A stretch of DNA of 64,000 nt from Pirellulaceae bacterium. GTDB lineage: Bacteria; Planctomycetota; Planctomycetia; Pirellulales; Pirellulaceae. The position numbers were made by a program, and so were the translations under genes. Positions within the stretch are counted from its first letter, which is position 1. Each line of letters begins with the position of its first letter. The stretch lies in the NCBI GenBank assembly GCA_016784735.1, contig JADHUC010000002.1, forward strand, positions 1 through 64,000, in the 5' to 3' direction. Shown piece by piece: positions 1-9,402 of this stretch. Below the pieces are notes generated by a model. The model did not search any database. It had not been told where the DNA came from and worked only from the letters and a program-made list of their open reading frames with translations.

Positions 1-2169
1 CGCCGTGTCAACCGTGGTTGGCTCGAAACGCACTCGCGGATTCGGGTCAAACGGCGGGATCGAGTTGGTGGTCAGCTCATGCCGTTTCACCCCCGGACGT
101 CGCCGAGCGATCTCTGAACGCAGATCGTTCAATAGGTTGAACGGTTCGAGCGACGTAAAGCGATGCGTATGCTGCCATTCGCGCAGGAATTGCTCTTCCG
201 CATCCACGCGTGCCTGGAGGTCTTGTTCGTCGAAATCCGCATCGTCGCCCGTGTAAACGTCCAATCCCAACAGGCCGCAACGCCCGTAGAACTGATTGAG
301 CGGTTGTTCGGTCTGCTTCAATCGCTCGTAGAGCTTGCGGATGTCCTCGATCTGAAATCGCCCTCGGTGCAGACGAGCATTGGTGCGCGGCGACATCGTA
401 AGACGCACCATGAAATCCAAGGGCCAGGTCTGAGGTGCGACCTCCATCAGGAACCGGTACAGCGTGTCCAGCGTTCGGCTGTCGTCTCGTTGGGTGGCCG
501 AACCTCGATTGGCCAGTGTGGCAGGCACTGAGAAGGCGGGCGCGGCTATCAGAATGTAGTCTGCAACTCCGTTCGTCCATGCACGGAACTGCATTCCGGC
601 GGACCACTCTTTATCGCCGACCACTCGGGCTGCCGGAAGCCGCGGATAAGCGCGGGCGATCGACGGTCGGATCGTGCCACGGCCGATCTGGTAGTCGAGC
701 TTCGGGAAGTGTCGATAGAGGTTCCAGAAGATATCGTAGGCGATCTGTTGGTCTTGCCTCTTCAGCGGTTGCTGCATCACCATGTCTTCGTAGAAGAACG
801 ACACCAACATGTCGGCTTCGCGAGGATTGACGTCCCCCTGACGCAGCACGTCTTCCATAAGCCGACTTACTCGGACCAATCGCGATACGCGTTCTTTGTA
901 GAACGGCTCCAGGGCCTTCCGGATCTCGCGGTCGATGGCTTCGCGCGGGATCCGTTTGCGGAACAACTCACGCGGCAATTCCCGCACCAACATGGATTTC
1001 TCCAAGTGTAGCGATTGGTTCCAATGCCGATAGTCGGAGATCAACTCGATCTTCTGGTCGATATCGTCTGGAGCGACCAACAGCGCGGCTTCGCGCAAAG
1101 CAACGGCGTGGCGCCATTGACCTACGTGCGAGAAAACGCCGGCGCGGGCCACGAGCATCTCGCGCTGCCGGTTTCGCGAGAGTCGGGGCGAAGCGTCGCC
1201 CGTGGACAAGGCCAAAAGCCGTGACGGGACCACGTTCGTCAACAATTCAACAACGTCGTCTTCAGCGAGTCCGCTGCGTTCCGCTTTGGCATGGACTTTC
1301 CGGCCGTCGCCAGCCCGCATGGCGAGACGCACCGTTGGCGACTCGCCCGGCTCTGCCGCCGACATCTCGAATTCACCTTCGACGAAAAACGGCACACTTC
1401 GATTCTCCAACGCCACTCCCCTCAGCCGCAATTCATCACCAATCGCCCTCGCCTCGTCGATTTCGATAACGGCCACACCAGGAAACGCTCGCAACGAGTT
1501 CTCCAACAGCATTGCGTAGCCCGCCTGAAGGTGATCGTATTCGTACGTCAGGTTCTTCGAGAGAAAATGCGTAACGCCGATCATATGCTCCACCCCCGAT
1601 GCGAACCTTCGCCGCGTTTGGAGAATGGCGGAAACACATTCTGTTGCCATGACATCCAGGGCATCGGTCTCGAAGGGAATGTACTCGACGTGAAGCCGCG
1701 CGCCGAACACGCAATCGCTTATCACCAGCCGGAGTGAGCGCTCATTTGAGCCGCTGGCAGCCGCCGATCGATCACCCGCGGATCGAGGTCCTGGCGGAGG
1801 CTTTGCAGCACCAGAACCGACGACTGCGTCCGGTGCTTTCGTCGAGAGCAGGATCAGTACGTCGGCTTCGAGCAGTTGCCCTAGCTTCAATCGCTGCGGC
1901 GCGGCAGTTGAGTTGAAGTAGGCGGAAAGCTCCTGTTCTTTGATCGCGGAGGCAAGTTGCTCGCGTTCGACGAGTTCCACGCCTTCCACGGCCGACAGTT
2001 TTGCCGTCACGAGGTCACTGAGTCCCGTGGCCTGGATGTCGTCGCTCGCTACAACAGCCCATCGCCGGAATACGGGCCCGTCGTCAGCATCCACGGGCCT
2101 GGTAGTCGTAGCCAACAAAAGGCACCATGCGATCGTGGTCAGGAGGACGAGATAGGGGCGGGTATTCAT
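1..2169 (-). CDS. CsgG-like/propeller surface protein, tandem paralogue (3' end outside window)
   Basis: An open frame of 723 codons runs from an ATG at 2169 to the window edge without a stop, so the C-terminus is missing. The first 25 or so residues form an export signal. They are followed by a CsgG-like region with the typical phrase VELVEREQLASAIKEQELS, as in FlgT/CsgG/LpoB-type envelope proteins. The frame aligns along its whole length with the gene upstream at 2178-6107; its last visible residues (IPPFDPNPRVRFEP) match that gene's IPPHVPTSRITFLP. Only 8 bases separate the two genes, so they are co-transcribed tandem duplicates. Function is unknown; an envelope or surface role is inferred from the signal and the CsgG-like part. 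No strong ribosome binding site is seen; translational coupling to the upstream stop is likely. Confidence 0.8.
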   Translation of the reverse strand, partial: MNTRPYLVLLTTIAWCLLLATTTRPVDADDGPVFRRWAVVASDDIQATGLSDLVTAKLSAVEGVELVEREQLASAIKEQELSAYFNSTAAPQRLKLGQLLEADVLILLSTKAPDAVVGSGAAKPPPGPRSAGDRSAAASGSNERSLRLVISDCVFGARLHVEYIPFETDALDVMATECVSAILQTRRRFASGVEHMIGVTHFLSKNLTYEYDHLQAGYAMLLENSLRAFPGVAVIEIDEARAIGDELRLRGVALENRSVPFFVEGEFEMSAAEPGESPTVRLAMRAGDGRKVHAKAERSGLAEDDVVELLTNVVPSRLLALSTGDASPRLSRNRQREMLVARAGVFSHVGQWRHAVALREAALLVAPDDIDQKIELISDYRHWNQSLHLEKSMLVRELPRELFRKRIPREAIDREIRKALEPFYKERVSRLVRVSRLMEDVLRQGDVNPREADMLVSFFYEDMVMQQPLKRQDQQIAYDIFWNLYRHFPKLDYQIGRGTIRPSIARAYPRLPAARVVGDKEWSAGMQFRAWTNGVADYILIAAPAFSVPATLANRGSATQRDDSRTLDTLYRFLMEVAPQTWPLDFMVRLTMSPRTNARLHRGRFQIEDIRKLYERLKQTEQPLNQFYGRCGLLGLDVYTGDDADFDEQDLQARVDAEEQFLREWQHTHRFTSLEPFNLLNDLRSEIARRRPGVKRHELTTNSIPPFDPNPRVRFEPTTVDTA

Positions 2170-2177
2170 GGCGATGG

Positions 2178-5100
2178 TTACTTCGGTTTCTGGCATTCTG
2201 GATGGTGACATCGGTTCTTGCACGGCCTTCGCTGCCACGCGAGCCCAGGTTTCTCATTCTTCAATTCGCTTAGAGCGTCATCGGGAATGCCCGTATCGTA
2301 AAGCAATAGCGTCCGCAAATGCGTCATTTGGCCAAGATGAGTTGCAGCTTGCGTCGTGAAGCCAGGGCCGTACAGGGCCAGACGCGATAGTTTCATTTCC
2401 GCAATGGATCGCAACCCCGCGTCCGTGAATTCCCTGCCCGAGGTAGTTCCCTCCAACCGCAAGTAATGCAGTCGTTCTAGATTGCGTAGCTGGGCAAGAC
2501 CGGCATCGGTAACAGACGTTTCCACTAGTTGGAGTATTTGAAGGTCCGGCAATTCTCCGATCCACTTCAACCCTTCGTCGCTCACGTCGGCTTGTATCAG
2601 AAAAGCGACGCGAAGGTTGTGCAGATCATTCAAATGCACCAATTCTTGATCGCCGCCTCGCCACTGCTTGGGGAGATAGACAATGGTGAAGGGGTGCGGT
2701 GTTTCGTTGGACGTCACAATATCCCAATTGGGATTGGCCGGATCCCAGCCTGGAAGTCCCCACATCGCGTCTACACTGGCTCCCAATTGGCGAAGCGTCT
2801 GCACGGCACTGTGGTGCCGCTGGCGCCTTTCCTGAGGTACTTCCGGATACAACGCAGCCAAATCCAATTCGTCGCGTGGCTGGTCGTCGATAAGCACGCG
2901 GTGGTAGATTTCGTCACCCGTCCAAGCCACGATTCCGTAATGTGCCGAGACGCCGTAGTGCCTATAACGGTGCCGGTGAGGCAACGGGACGGTGTTTAGC
3001 TGCTCGACGCTTAAATCGGATTCGTCGATCCGTCGCCAATACGGACCGGGGTTGTACAAGGCGCCCTGGCAACGGAGCAACGAAGGCACCAAAGTGTCTT
3101 CGATGCCGGGCTTCTCCTCGTTTCGGTAGATCAGTACTTTCGACTTCCAACCACCTTGGTTGCTATCGTTAGGTGGCCGATGCAAGTACACTCCGTATGG
3201 ATAATCGGATACGAGGTTGTGGCCTACCGCATGCATATGCGCGCCGTGGCGGAATTGACCGTTGAAGATCGAAACCGTGTAGTCCTGCAAATCGATTGCC
3301 AGCGGTCGCCCGGTGGGTGGCATTTTTCCCAACAACAACTGTCGATGCTGCTTCAAGGACGGATCCGGGTATTCCGCCCACCAGGCCAAATCGAAAATCT
3401 TGTCGATTTCGTTGGGCGAAGTTTCCTCGGTCTTCGTGGCGGTGTGAATCACTTCTGCCCGAAACGTTGCCTTGCCGTCTCCGTCGTTCTTGCCCTTGAT
3501 GACCGCGATCCAGACCCGCCCATGTTGGCCGAATCGTCCTAGCGCCAGGCATTGGCCTGGTGCGAGCGGATGCAACAACAACGGATGCCTGAAGTTGAAG
3601 CGAACGAAGCCGCTTTTCTGTACCCCCTCCTCGTACGGCGGCAAGCCTTGCTCGTTCCCAACTTGGCCCACGGCTTTCCCGTCGGGAGTGATGACGAAGA
3701 TTCCCGACTTCAGGGTGCCGACCCAAACGTACCGGCCGTCCCACACCACGCGCACAATGCGGTCGTTCGCCGGCGTCTGGAAAACGGGCCGCACTTCTCC
3801 CGGTTGTGACATGGCGCATACCGCCTGCCGGGACCACATGATGTCCAACGAATCACCGCACGCGATAACGTGATCCCATTGCGGGTTCACATCGGGCACG
3901 GGAAGGAACGTTATTCGTGACGTCGGCACGTGTGGCGGAATGACGTTAGGCATTAGTCGATGGCGTTTTTTTGTGGCAGCGTTTTGCCGTGCGAGAAGAT
4001 CCTCGCGCAGCCCGCGCAACTTATCCACAAACAATCTGGCATAACTCGGATCGTCACGCCGGTCTTGCTCCTGCCGGATCCATTCCAACAACGTGTCAGC
4101 TTCTGCCAATGTGGACTGGTTGGCGTCTGCATCCGACGCGCGGAATCGCAGCATGAACAAGCCGCAACGAGCATAAAGCACATTCAACGGTACATTCGGT
4201 TCTTCCAGTCGCTTGCAGAAACGTTGGATGTCGTCCGGCGTCAATCGCTCCTCTTGCATCATGTCGAACAGCGAGTAGCGATGAAATATCGAACGGCCCA
4301 GCGTCAATCGCGCCATCGCCCACAACGGCTCATCAGGCGGCGCAACTTGCGTGAGAAAGCGGTACAACTCGTCCAGCGTGCGCCGGTCGTCCCAACCGTA
4401 GGAGCGGTTAGCACTGCGTGGTCTTTCCCAGGCATGGACCGTGTAGGGAGCGGTTCGTGTGAGAAATACGATCGCGTTCTCGGTCCATGTTTGAAACTGC
4501 GTCTCGGGCGAATACCTCATCCTTGCCGACTCGGGCGAGGTTCGCTTCCACGGATCGGATGCCAACACGACAAGCCTTGCATTCCCCTCGTGCGCGGTCG
4601 GGTCAAGTTTTGGGAACTGCGGGTAGACATCCCAGAAGAAACTATAGAGGGCCTCCCGAAACTCCGGGCGACCGGCTTCGCCCGATAGACCGAGTATGCG
4701 CGGGTCCCGATATGCGATGGCCGTCAACCAATCGGCTTCATAGGGGTTCACGGCGCGGTCGTGGATCAGCTTCGATGCATGCAGCGCCATCAACCGAAAT
4801 CGCGACAGACGTTCGTCGTAGATGGGATCCCACTTCGCCTTCAATTCGTCAGGCGAAATACCTTTGCCACGACTCTGAAACAACTGCATTTCCTGTTCCG
4901 CGTGTACGCGGTGCCGCGCGAAGTGCCAGTGATGATAGTCGGAAAAGACTGCCAGACGTTGCTGCGCGTCGTCAGGCTGGAGCAACAACGCTGCCTCGCG
5001 AAGGGCCGTCGACTGTTCCCAATGTCCGACGCGCGAAAAAGCATCGGCCCGCGCCATAAGTAATTCGCGTTGCCGCTGCCGCGACAGCGAGACGGTCTCG

Positions 5101-6107
5101 CCTCGGCCGGCCAGCTTGATCAGGTTCTTCGGTAGAATCTCGGTCAGAAGCCGAATAGCGTCGTCTTCGGACAACTCCGTTCGTTCGGCTTCACCTACTA
5201 CGGACTTCCCGTCACGCACGCGAATCGAGAGGTTCACCTTGGGCTTGCTGCCAGAAGCAGCCATGGAAACTTCGAACTGGCCCTCGACAAACAGCGGCAC
5301 GACGCGCTGCTTGAGTCTCCCGCCACTCAACCGCAGCTCGTTGCTTATCGCTCGCACCTCGTCGATTTCGAGTACCGCCACACCTGGGTAGACGGACAAC
5401 GCGTTCTCCACGAGCCCCGCGTAGCCGGCCTGTAGATGGTCATAATCATGCGTCAGGTTCTTCGATAAGAAATGCGTAACGCCAATCAGATGCTCGACTC
5501 CAGAAGAAAACTTCCGCCGCGTGTCCTCGATGCTGGAAATACATTTTGCTGCCAGGACGTCCACCGCGTCGGCGTCGAGAGGGATGTATTCGACGTGCAG
5601 TCGCGCCCCGTACAGGCAATCGCATATCACTAGGCGGAGCGAGCGATTTCTTGAGCCACCTGTACCCGCCTTGTTGATTGATCGAGCGCCCGCGGGGCGC
5701 GGTCCTGGCGGACGCTTTGCAGTACCAGAACCGACGACCGTGTCCGGTGCTTTCGTCGAGAGCAGGATCAACACGTCGGCTTCGAGCAGTTGCCCCAGCT
5801 TCAAACGCTGCGGCGCGGCGGTCGAGTTGAAGCAGGCGGAAAGCTCCTGCTCTTTGATCGCCGCGGCAAGTTGCTCGCGTTCGACGAGTTCCACGCCTGC
5901 GACGGCCGACAGTTTTGCCGTCACTAGGTCACTGAGTCCTGTGCCTTGGATGTCGCCGGTCGCCACAATCGCGAATCGCTGAAACGCGGGCCCGCCGTCG
6001 GCGCCCGAGGACCAGTCGTTCGCGACAAGAAACAAGCAACATGCAATCGTGGCCGCAAGGATTGAATGTCGACGGTCGAAAGCTGCGGCATCAAAAGCGA
6101 CGCGCAT
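2178..6107 (-). CDS. Large exported protein: CsgG-like domain, helical repeats, propeller-like part, C-terminal LRRs
   Basis: 1309 aa. Residues about 14-36 form a signal peptide or membrane anchor. A CsgG-like region follows (VELVEREQLAAAIKEQELS, about residues 75-95, then ADVLILLST). The middle contains a TPR-like stretch (ADAFSRVGHWEQSTALREAA) and a beta-propeller-like part with VVWDGRYVWVGTLKSGIFVI. About 1170-1290 holds planctomycete-type leucine-rich repeats, such as LQILQLVETSVTDAGLAQLR. The ATG at 6107 is preceded by AAGGAG at workable spacing. It lies downstream of a stand-alone CsgG-like gene and directly upstream of its own paralogue. Role unknown; a multidomain envelope scaffold or sensor is an inference. 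High nucleotide similarity to the neighbouring paralogue suggests a recent duplication. Confidence 0.8.
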   Translation of the reverse strand: MRVAFDAAAFDRRHSILAATIACCLFLVANDWSSGADGGPAFQRFAIVATGDIQGTGLSDLVTAKLSAVAGVELVEREQLAAAIKEQELSACFNSTAAPQRLKLGQLLEADVLILLSTKAPDTVVGSGTAKRPPGPRPAGARSINKAGTGGSRNRSLRLVICDCLYGARLHVEYIPLDADAVDVLAAKCISSIEDTRRKFSSGVEHLIGVTHFLSKNLTHDYDHLQAGYAGLVENALSVYPGVAVLEIDEVRAISNELRLSGGRLKQRVVPLFVEGQFEVSMAASGSKPKVNLSIRVRDGKSVVGEAERTELSEDDAIRLLTEILPKNLIKLAGRGETVSLSRQRQRELLMARADAFSRVGHWEQSTALREAALLLQPDDAQQRLAVFSDYHHWHFARHRVHAEQEMQLFQSRGKGISPDELKAKWDPIYDERLSRFRLMALHASKLIHDRAVNPYEADWLTAIAYRDPRILGLSGEAGRPEFREALYSFFWDVYPQFPKLDPTAHEGNARLVVLASDPWKRTSPESARMRYSPETQFQTWTENAIVFLTRTAPYTVHAWERPRSANRSYGWDDRRTLDELYRFLTQVAPPDEPLWAMARLTLGRSIFHRYSLFDMMQEERLTPDDIQRFCKRLEEPNVPLNVLYARCGLFMLRFRASDADANQSTLAEADTLLEWIRQEQDRRDDPSYARLFVDKLRGLREDLLARQNAATKKRHRLMPNVIPPHVPTSRITFLPVPDVNPQWDHVIACGDSLDIMWSRQAVCAMSQPGEVRPVFQTPANDRIVRVVWDGRYVWVGTLKSGIFVITPDGKAVGQVGNEQGLPPYEEGVQKSGFVRFNFRHPLLLHPLAPGQCLALGRFGQHGRVWIAVIKGKNDGDGKATFRAEVIHTATKTEETSPNEIDKIFDLAWWAEYPDPSLKQHRQLLLGKMPPTGRPLAIDLQDYTVSIFNGQFRHGAHMHAVGHNLVSDYPYGVYLHRPPNDSNQGGWKSKVLIYRNEEKPGIEDTLVPSLLRCQGALYNPGPYWRRIDESDLSVEQLNTVPLPHRHRYRHYGVSAHYGIVAWTGDEIYHRVLIDDQPRDELDLAALYPEVPQERRQRHHSAVQTLRQLGASVDAMWGLPGWDPANPNWDIVTSNETPHPFTIVYLPKQWRGGDQELVHLNDLHNLRVAFLIQADVSDEGLKWIGELPDLQILQLVETSVTDAGLAQLRNLERLHYLRLEGTTSGREFTDAGLRSIAEMKLSRLALYGPGFTTQAATHLGQMTHLRTLLLYDTGIPDDALSELKNEKPGLAWQRRPCKNRCHHPECQKPK

Positions 6108-6163
6108 CGATTCGGGCTCCTTCTCTCCCGCGTCCTCTCAGGGCGAGTTCGATTCGCTGCAAT

Positions 6164-6229
6164 GGTTTTGCCCGATAATCATTTTGCCCGGAGAAGATGA
6201 GGCAAAATCATGTGTGGGCAAAATCATGC
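6164..6229. repeat. Dispersed GGCAAAATCAT-type inverted repeat (copy 1)
   Basis: The intergenic gap holds nested copies of TTTTGCCC and GGCAAAATCATG in inverted orientation (left half about 6166-6189, right half 6201-6228). A related copy lies at 13150-13200. The function is unknown; it could be a small mobile palindrome or an RNA hairpin between two operon genes. Confidence 0.7.
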
Positions 6230-6250
6230 GGAAAAGCCAAACGACGTCGA

Positions 6251-7234
6251 TCATCGCCTTTTCCGTTTTTTCGGCGCAGCCTTCTTTGCCGCTTTGGGAC
6301 CGCCGATCTTGGGCAGCATCCGTTCGGCGATGTCGGCGGCGGCTTCTTGAAGGGCGGCCTTGCCGGCGATTTGCTCGCTCAGGTCGACCTCGACGGCAGT
6401 CTGCCGGTCGATGGCCAGGATTTTGCCGGTTGCTGCGTCGACGGCTTTCAACTCCAGACGCGCCTTTACGGAAACCAAGTTGCCGTGCCGGGCGGCGAAT
6501 TCGCTGAAGCCTTCGCCAATCAGTAGCACCTCGGCCTTGCGGCGGTCGCCTTCGTCGGGATCGACCACGTCGAAGCCGAGTTCGGTGCAGAACAAGGTAA
6601 TCTCCGTTTCCGCTGCCGGGTCGATAGTCGCTTGGGATATGTGTCGTTCAGTGACGTCGATTTTCAGCACAGGTCGCTTTGTGCCGGCCATCGCCTTTTT
6701 CAACGCGGCAAGACGATCTTCGCGCGTCTTTGGCTTGGCGACCAAGTCCTCGGCGCGGCCTGCGATTGTTTTCGCCACCTCGCCCGCCAGCTCTTCGACC
6801 AGACTGTCCAATTCGTCATTGATGCCACCTTTGACACTGGCACCAAATACGCGAGTTGTTTCCGTGCCGATGATTTTCGCGATCAGATACAGCTTGCTGT
6901 CCACCTGAAGCACGGAGCCGGTGATCAGGATCTTCGCCCCCGTCAACTGGCCGACACGGGTTGCCGAATCGGCGCTTACGAGTCCGGATAGATTAAGCTC
7001 GAGTTCCTTCAGAATCTTGTCCATGTCCTCGCGGTCGACCAGATACATCTGCGGCTCGGCCACCAGGTTTGCGAACATCAGATCGGTCACTTGAGCACCG
7101 AGGTCCTTTACGTCGGCACCTCGCTCGGCAAACGGCAGGATCGCCGCGGGATACACCGTATCCGCCGCCACGAGCGGTTTTGCCGCCAATAGCATGAACA
7201 AGGTCGTCCAGCACAACACCAGATTTCGTCGCAT
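6251..7234 (-). CDS. CsgG/LpoB-like exported protein
   Basis: 327 aa with a clear signal peptide (MRRNLVLCWTTLFMLLAAKPLVAA). The body has the CsgG-family layout: AAILPFAERGADVKDLG, then LVDREDMDKILKELELN, then GAKILITGSVLQVDSKLYLIAKI. Family members assemble in or at the outer membrane (CsgG curli pore, LpoB, FlgT), but no cysteine lipobox is seen after the signal, so a lipoprotein form is not supported. The last 15 residues are strongly basic and lysine-rich. GGAGG precedes the ATG at 7234. It sits in the operon led by the ECF sigma factor and just upstream of two larger proteins that carry the same domain at their N-termini. Confidence 0.8.
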   Translation of the reverse strand: MRRNLVLCWTTLFMLLAAKPLVAADTVYPAAILPFAERGADVKDLGAQVTDLMFANLVAEPQMYLVDREDMDKILKELELNLSGLVSADSATRVGQLTGAKILITGSVLQVDSKLYLIAKIIGTETTRVFGASVKGGINDELDSLVEELAGEVAKTIAGRAEDLVAKPKTREDRLAALKKAMAGTKRPVLKIDVTERHISQATIDPAAETEITLFCTELGFDVVDPDEGDRRKAEVLLIGEGFSEFAARHGNLVSVKARLELKAVDAATGKILAIDRQTAVEVDLSEQIAGKAALQEAAADIAERMLPKIGGPKAAKKAAPKKRKRR

Positions 7235-7262
7235 CGTCTAATCCTCCATCGAGAGTTTCAGT

Positions 7263-7458
7263 AGGTCCCGTCTGCCGGACGGGACCTGGAACTGTGTCGA
7301 GACGTTTCTTACGCATGTTGTGGCCCGGTCTCCCGACCGGGCCACGCCGCCGCCGCTTGAACTCGGAGACCTGCGGTCGCAGGGAGTGGCAGGGTCGGGA
7401 GACCCTTCCACAACCGAGTTTCTTACTGTTCCAAGGTCCCGTCCGGCAGACGGGACCT
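7263..7458. repeat. Inverted pair of AGGTCCCG-type palindromes with nested palindromes
   Basis: Two 25-base palindromes (AGGTCCCG...CGGGACCT) lie at 7263-7287 and 7434-7458 with their flanks in opposite orientation, as in a REPIN doublet. Between them is a second family: GGCCCGGTCTCC/GACCGGGCC near 7323-7345 and GGGTCGGGAGACCC near 7391-7406. The second AGGTCCCG copy forms the last codons (RSRLPDGT) of the 353-aa gene ending at 7423. Confidence 0.85.
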
Positions 7459-8484
7459 ACTTTCGGAAAGTTGTTCGAGAACGCTGGCCAGCAAATAGCG
7501 CGGTGTTGGACCGGCTTGCCAGCAACGGATAATGCCAAATCCACACACAATCATCCGGCCGCCATCGGGATACGTCACTTCGAACCAAGGCCAAAGCTGC
7601 GGAGATTCGGCGACCGAAAGGAGCACTCGCCCGCGAAAGCTGGTCATTTCCAGACCCGTAACCGTCAACTCGCCGTCCGGCGGCCAAGCTTCGGCATCCA
7701 GGCGCTTGTCAAGCTCGGTGATCACGTCTCCCCGGCGAAGTGAAACGCTTGCAGCGGTAGGCTGCTCGGCTTCACTGCCTGGAAATGCCAGCCGGCCGTC
7801 GGCCGGCGCCAGACAGAAAACGGGCACGCCGGAGGCCGCAACCTTCGTCATGACCTCCGGCAGGTTCGCATGATCGGCCAGCGACACACCCTCACCGATC
7901 ACCACAATCCCTTCACTGGTCTCCTCGAGGTTGGACAGACTCCGGGCTGTCTTGTATGGGACCTCAGCGTCGTCAAACACATCCGCCGTTTGTCCCGGGG
8001 GATCGTAGAGTACGATCTTCAACTCTTCGAGCCATTCATGACGATCGGAAAACGGGTCGCGAGGGAACAGCCGCACAACTCGCTGATGTTCGGCGACGAC
8101 TTCGCCGCGGGAATCGAGCAATTGCACGGTCAAATCCGTATCGAAGACGACTCCGTCGCGGACCTCGGGCAATTGCAGCGGTATCTCGACTTCCGTCGGC
8201 TTCGTTTCGTCGACCGTCACGGCCCGCTCGCCACGGGCTATGGGCCGGCGCTGGGCGGAATGGCTCCAGGCCAGCCTTCCCTTCATCGTGTCGGGCGTTT
8301 GCAGCCGGTAATGAAGTTTCACCTGATCGCCGCCGAAGAAAGTCGACCAACCCTCCACGGGCGCGATCTCCGCCGTCGGCTCGGCAGCATGGGAGTGCGC
8401 AGCGAATGTACCCAGAATCACAACCGTCGCGATCAGAACGCACCGACAAGTCACGGGCCGAAGCGGGGAAATGCACTTGCTCAC
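7423..8484 (-). CDS. Exported protein of unknown function
   Basis: 353 aa from a GTG at 8484. GAGGTG just upstream lies inside the last codons of the preceding gene, so translation is tightly coupled. Residues about 10-33 are a signal peptide. I recognise no enzyme motif. The N-terminal half reads like an immunoglobulin-like beta domain (VKLHYRLQTPDT, LQLPEVRDGVVFDTDLTVQLL). The C-terminal half resembles a Rossmann-like or glutamine-amidotransferase-like fold without visible catalytic residues (EGIVVIGEGVSLADHANLPEV, then GRMIVCGFGIIRCW). The last codons come from a dispersed palindromic repeat. Third gene of the sigma-factor operon. Confidence 0.75.
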   Translation of the reverse strand: MSKCISPLRPVTCRCVLIATVVILGTFAAHSHAAEPTAEIAPVEGWSTFFGGDQVKLHYRLQTPDTMKGRLAWSHSAQRRPIARGERAVTVDETKPTEVEIPLQLPEVRDGVVFDTDLTVQLLDSRGEVVAEHQRVVRLFPRDPFSDRHEWLEELKIVLYDPPGQTADVFDDAEVPYKTARSLSNLEETSEGIVVIGEGVSLADHANLPEVMTKVAASGVPVFCLAPADGRLAFPGSEAEQPTAASVSLRRGDVITELDKRLDAEAWPPDGELTVTGLEMTSFRGRVLLSVAESPQLWPWFEVTYPDGGRMIVCGFGIIRCWQAGPTPRYLLASVLEQLSESRSRLPDGTLEQ

Positions 8485-8487
8485 AGC

Positions 8488-9402
8488 TCACACCTCTTTC
8501 TTACGCCGCGGTCGGTTTGAAATGTCCGTTGGAGTACAGCCTTTAGGCTGGAAAAGACAGGCTGAAGCCTGGACTCCAACGGCCGGCAACGTCATATCCA
8601 GGATTGCCACGGTCTGGAAGACTTGATACTGAACGCCGCTCCGCTCGGTTGCATGAACGACGGTAGGGATGCCCGATTGCTGCAGGCCGCTGAAGGTCGA
8701 CTCGACCGGCAATCCACCAAGTGACAGCCTCGAGTCGACAGCGACCATCTGCTCGTCTGCAGCGTAGGCCCAGAGGAAGAACTTAGCCCCTTTGGGCAAG
8801 GCCGTTGATTCGGGCGTCAAGCGAATCACTTGCTCTTGACGGGCCACCAGATCGACTGCCCAGACCGGATTCCACTGCGATTGGTCAGAATTGCGCCGAA
8901 CCACGACGACCCGTACTGCCACGCCGACTGGCGCGTGGATGCGGCCCTCGTCCGGACCTTCCCGGCTTATTTCCAATAACACGCGACCGTCCGTCTCGGC
9001 GACCCAGTCCAAGCGGTCCTCGAACAGTCGCTCCATTTCCCGTAAGAGCCTGGCCTTTTCCGTCAACTCCCCGTACCCCCAACCCCCAATTTCGTCTGGC
9101 TTCAGACGCACCACGCTACGGCTGTTGTCGTCGCGAATCAAGGATACGCCAACGGCAAGAACTACGGCTGCCGTTACACCCAGGGCAAACCAGATAACGC
9201 GAGTTCGCATCCTGTAGCGCGGCCAAACGAACGGGACTCGCGGTGAAACGCACGCGTCGGGGTGCTGCGCCGTTTCTTCCTGCCAGGCCGACGTGATCTG
9301 TGCGTGCAATTGGTCCAAGTTTTTCGTCGCCTGACGGCGCTCGGCCCAGCCATCGAGAAGCTGATCGAGTTCCGGATCTTGTGGCTGTTCTTCTTCGTTC
9401 AT
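8488..9402 (-). CDS. Single-TM protein in the anti-sigma position
   Basis: The start was placed at 9402 because its ATG overlaps the sigma factor's TGA as ATGA, the classic coupled arrangement; an ATG at 9414 is the alternative. It encodes 304 aa with a cytoplasmic N-terminus of about 65 residues, one membrane helix (VIWFALGVTAAVVLAVGVSLI) and an outer domain. This layout, directly after an ECF sigma gene, is typical of transmembrane anti-sigma factors. No zinc-binding HxxxCxxC motif is visible, so the assignment rests on position and topology. The C-terminal segment (GVQASACLFQPKGCTP) is encoded by a dispersed inverted repeat at 8528-8580. Confidence 0.72.
   Translation of the reverse strand: MNEEEQPQDPELDQLLDGWAERRQATKNLDQLHAQITSAWQEETAQHPDACVSPRVPFVWPRYRMRTRVIWFALGVTAAVVLAVGVSLIRDDNSRSVVRLKPDEIGGWGYGELTEKARLLREMERLFEDRLDWVAETDGRVLLEISREGPDEGRIHAPVGVAVRVVVVRRNSDQSQWNPVWAVDLVARQEQVIRLTPESTALPKGAKFFLWAYAADEQMVAVDSRLSLGGLPVESTFSGLQQSGIPTVVHATERSGVQYQVFQTVAILDMTLPAVGVQASACLFQPKGCTPTDISNRPRRKKEV
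8528..8580. repeat. GTTGGAGT inverted repeat inside a coding end
   Basis: An imperfect inverted repeat with 23-base arms runs from GTTGGAGTACAGCC to GGACTCCAAC. It lies wholly inside the 3' end of the anti-sigma-like gene and supplies about 18 of its codons, so the repeat appears to have replaced or extended the original C-terminus. Confidence 0.75.
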
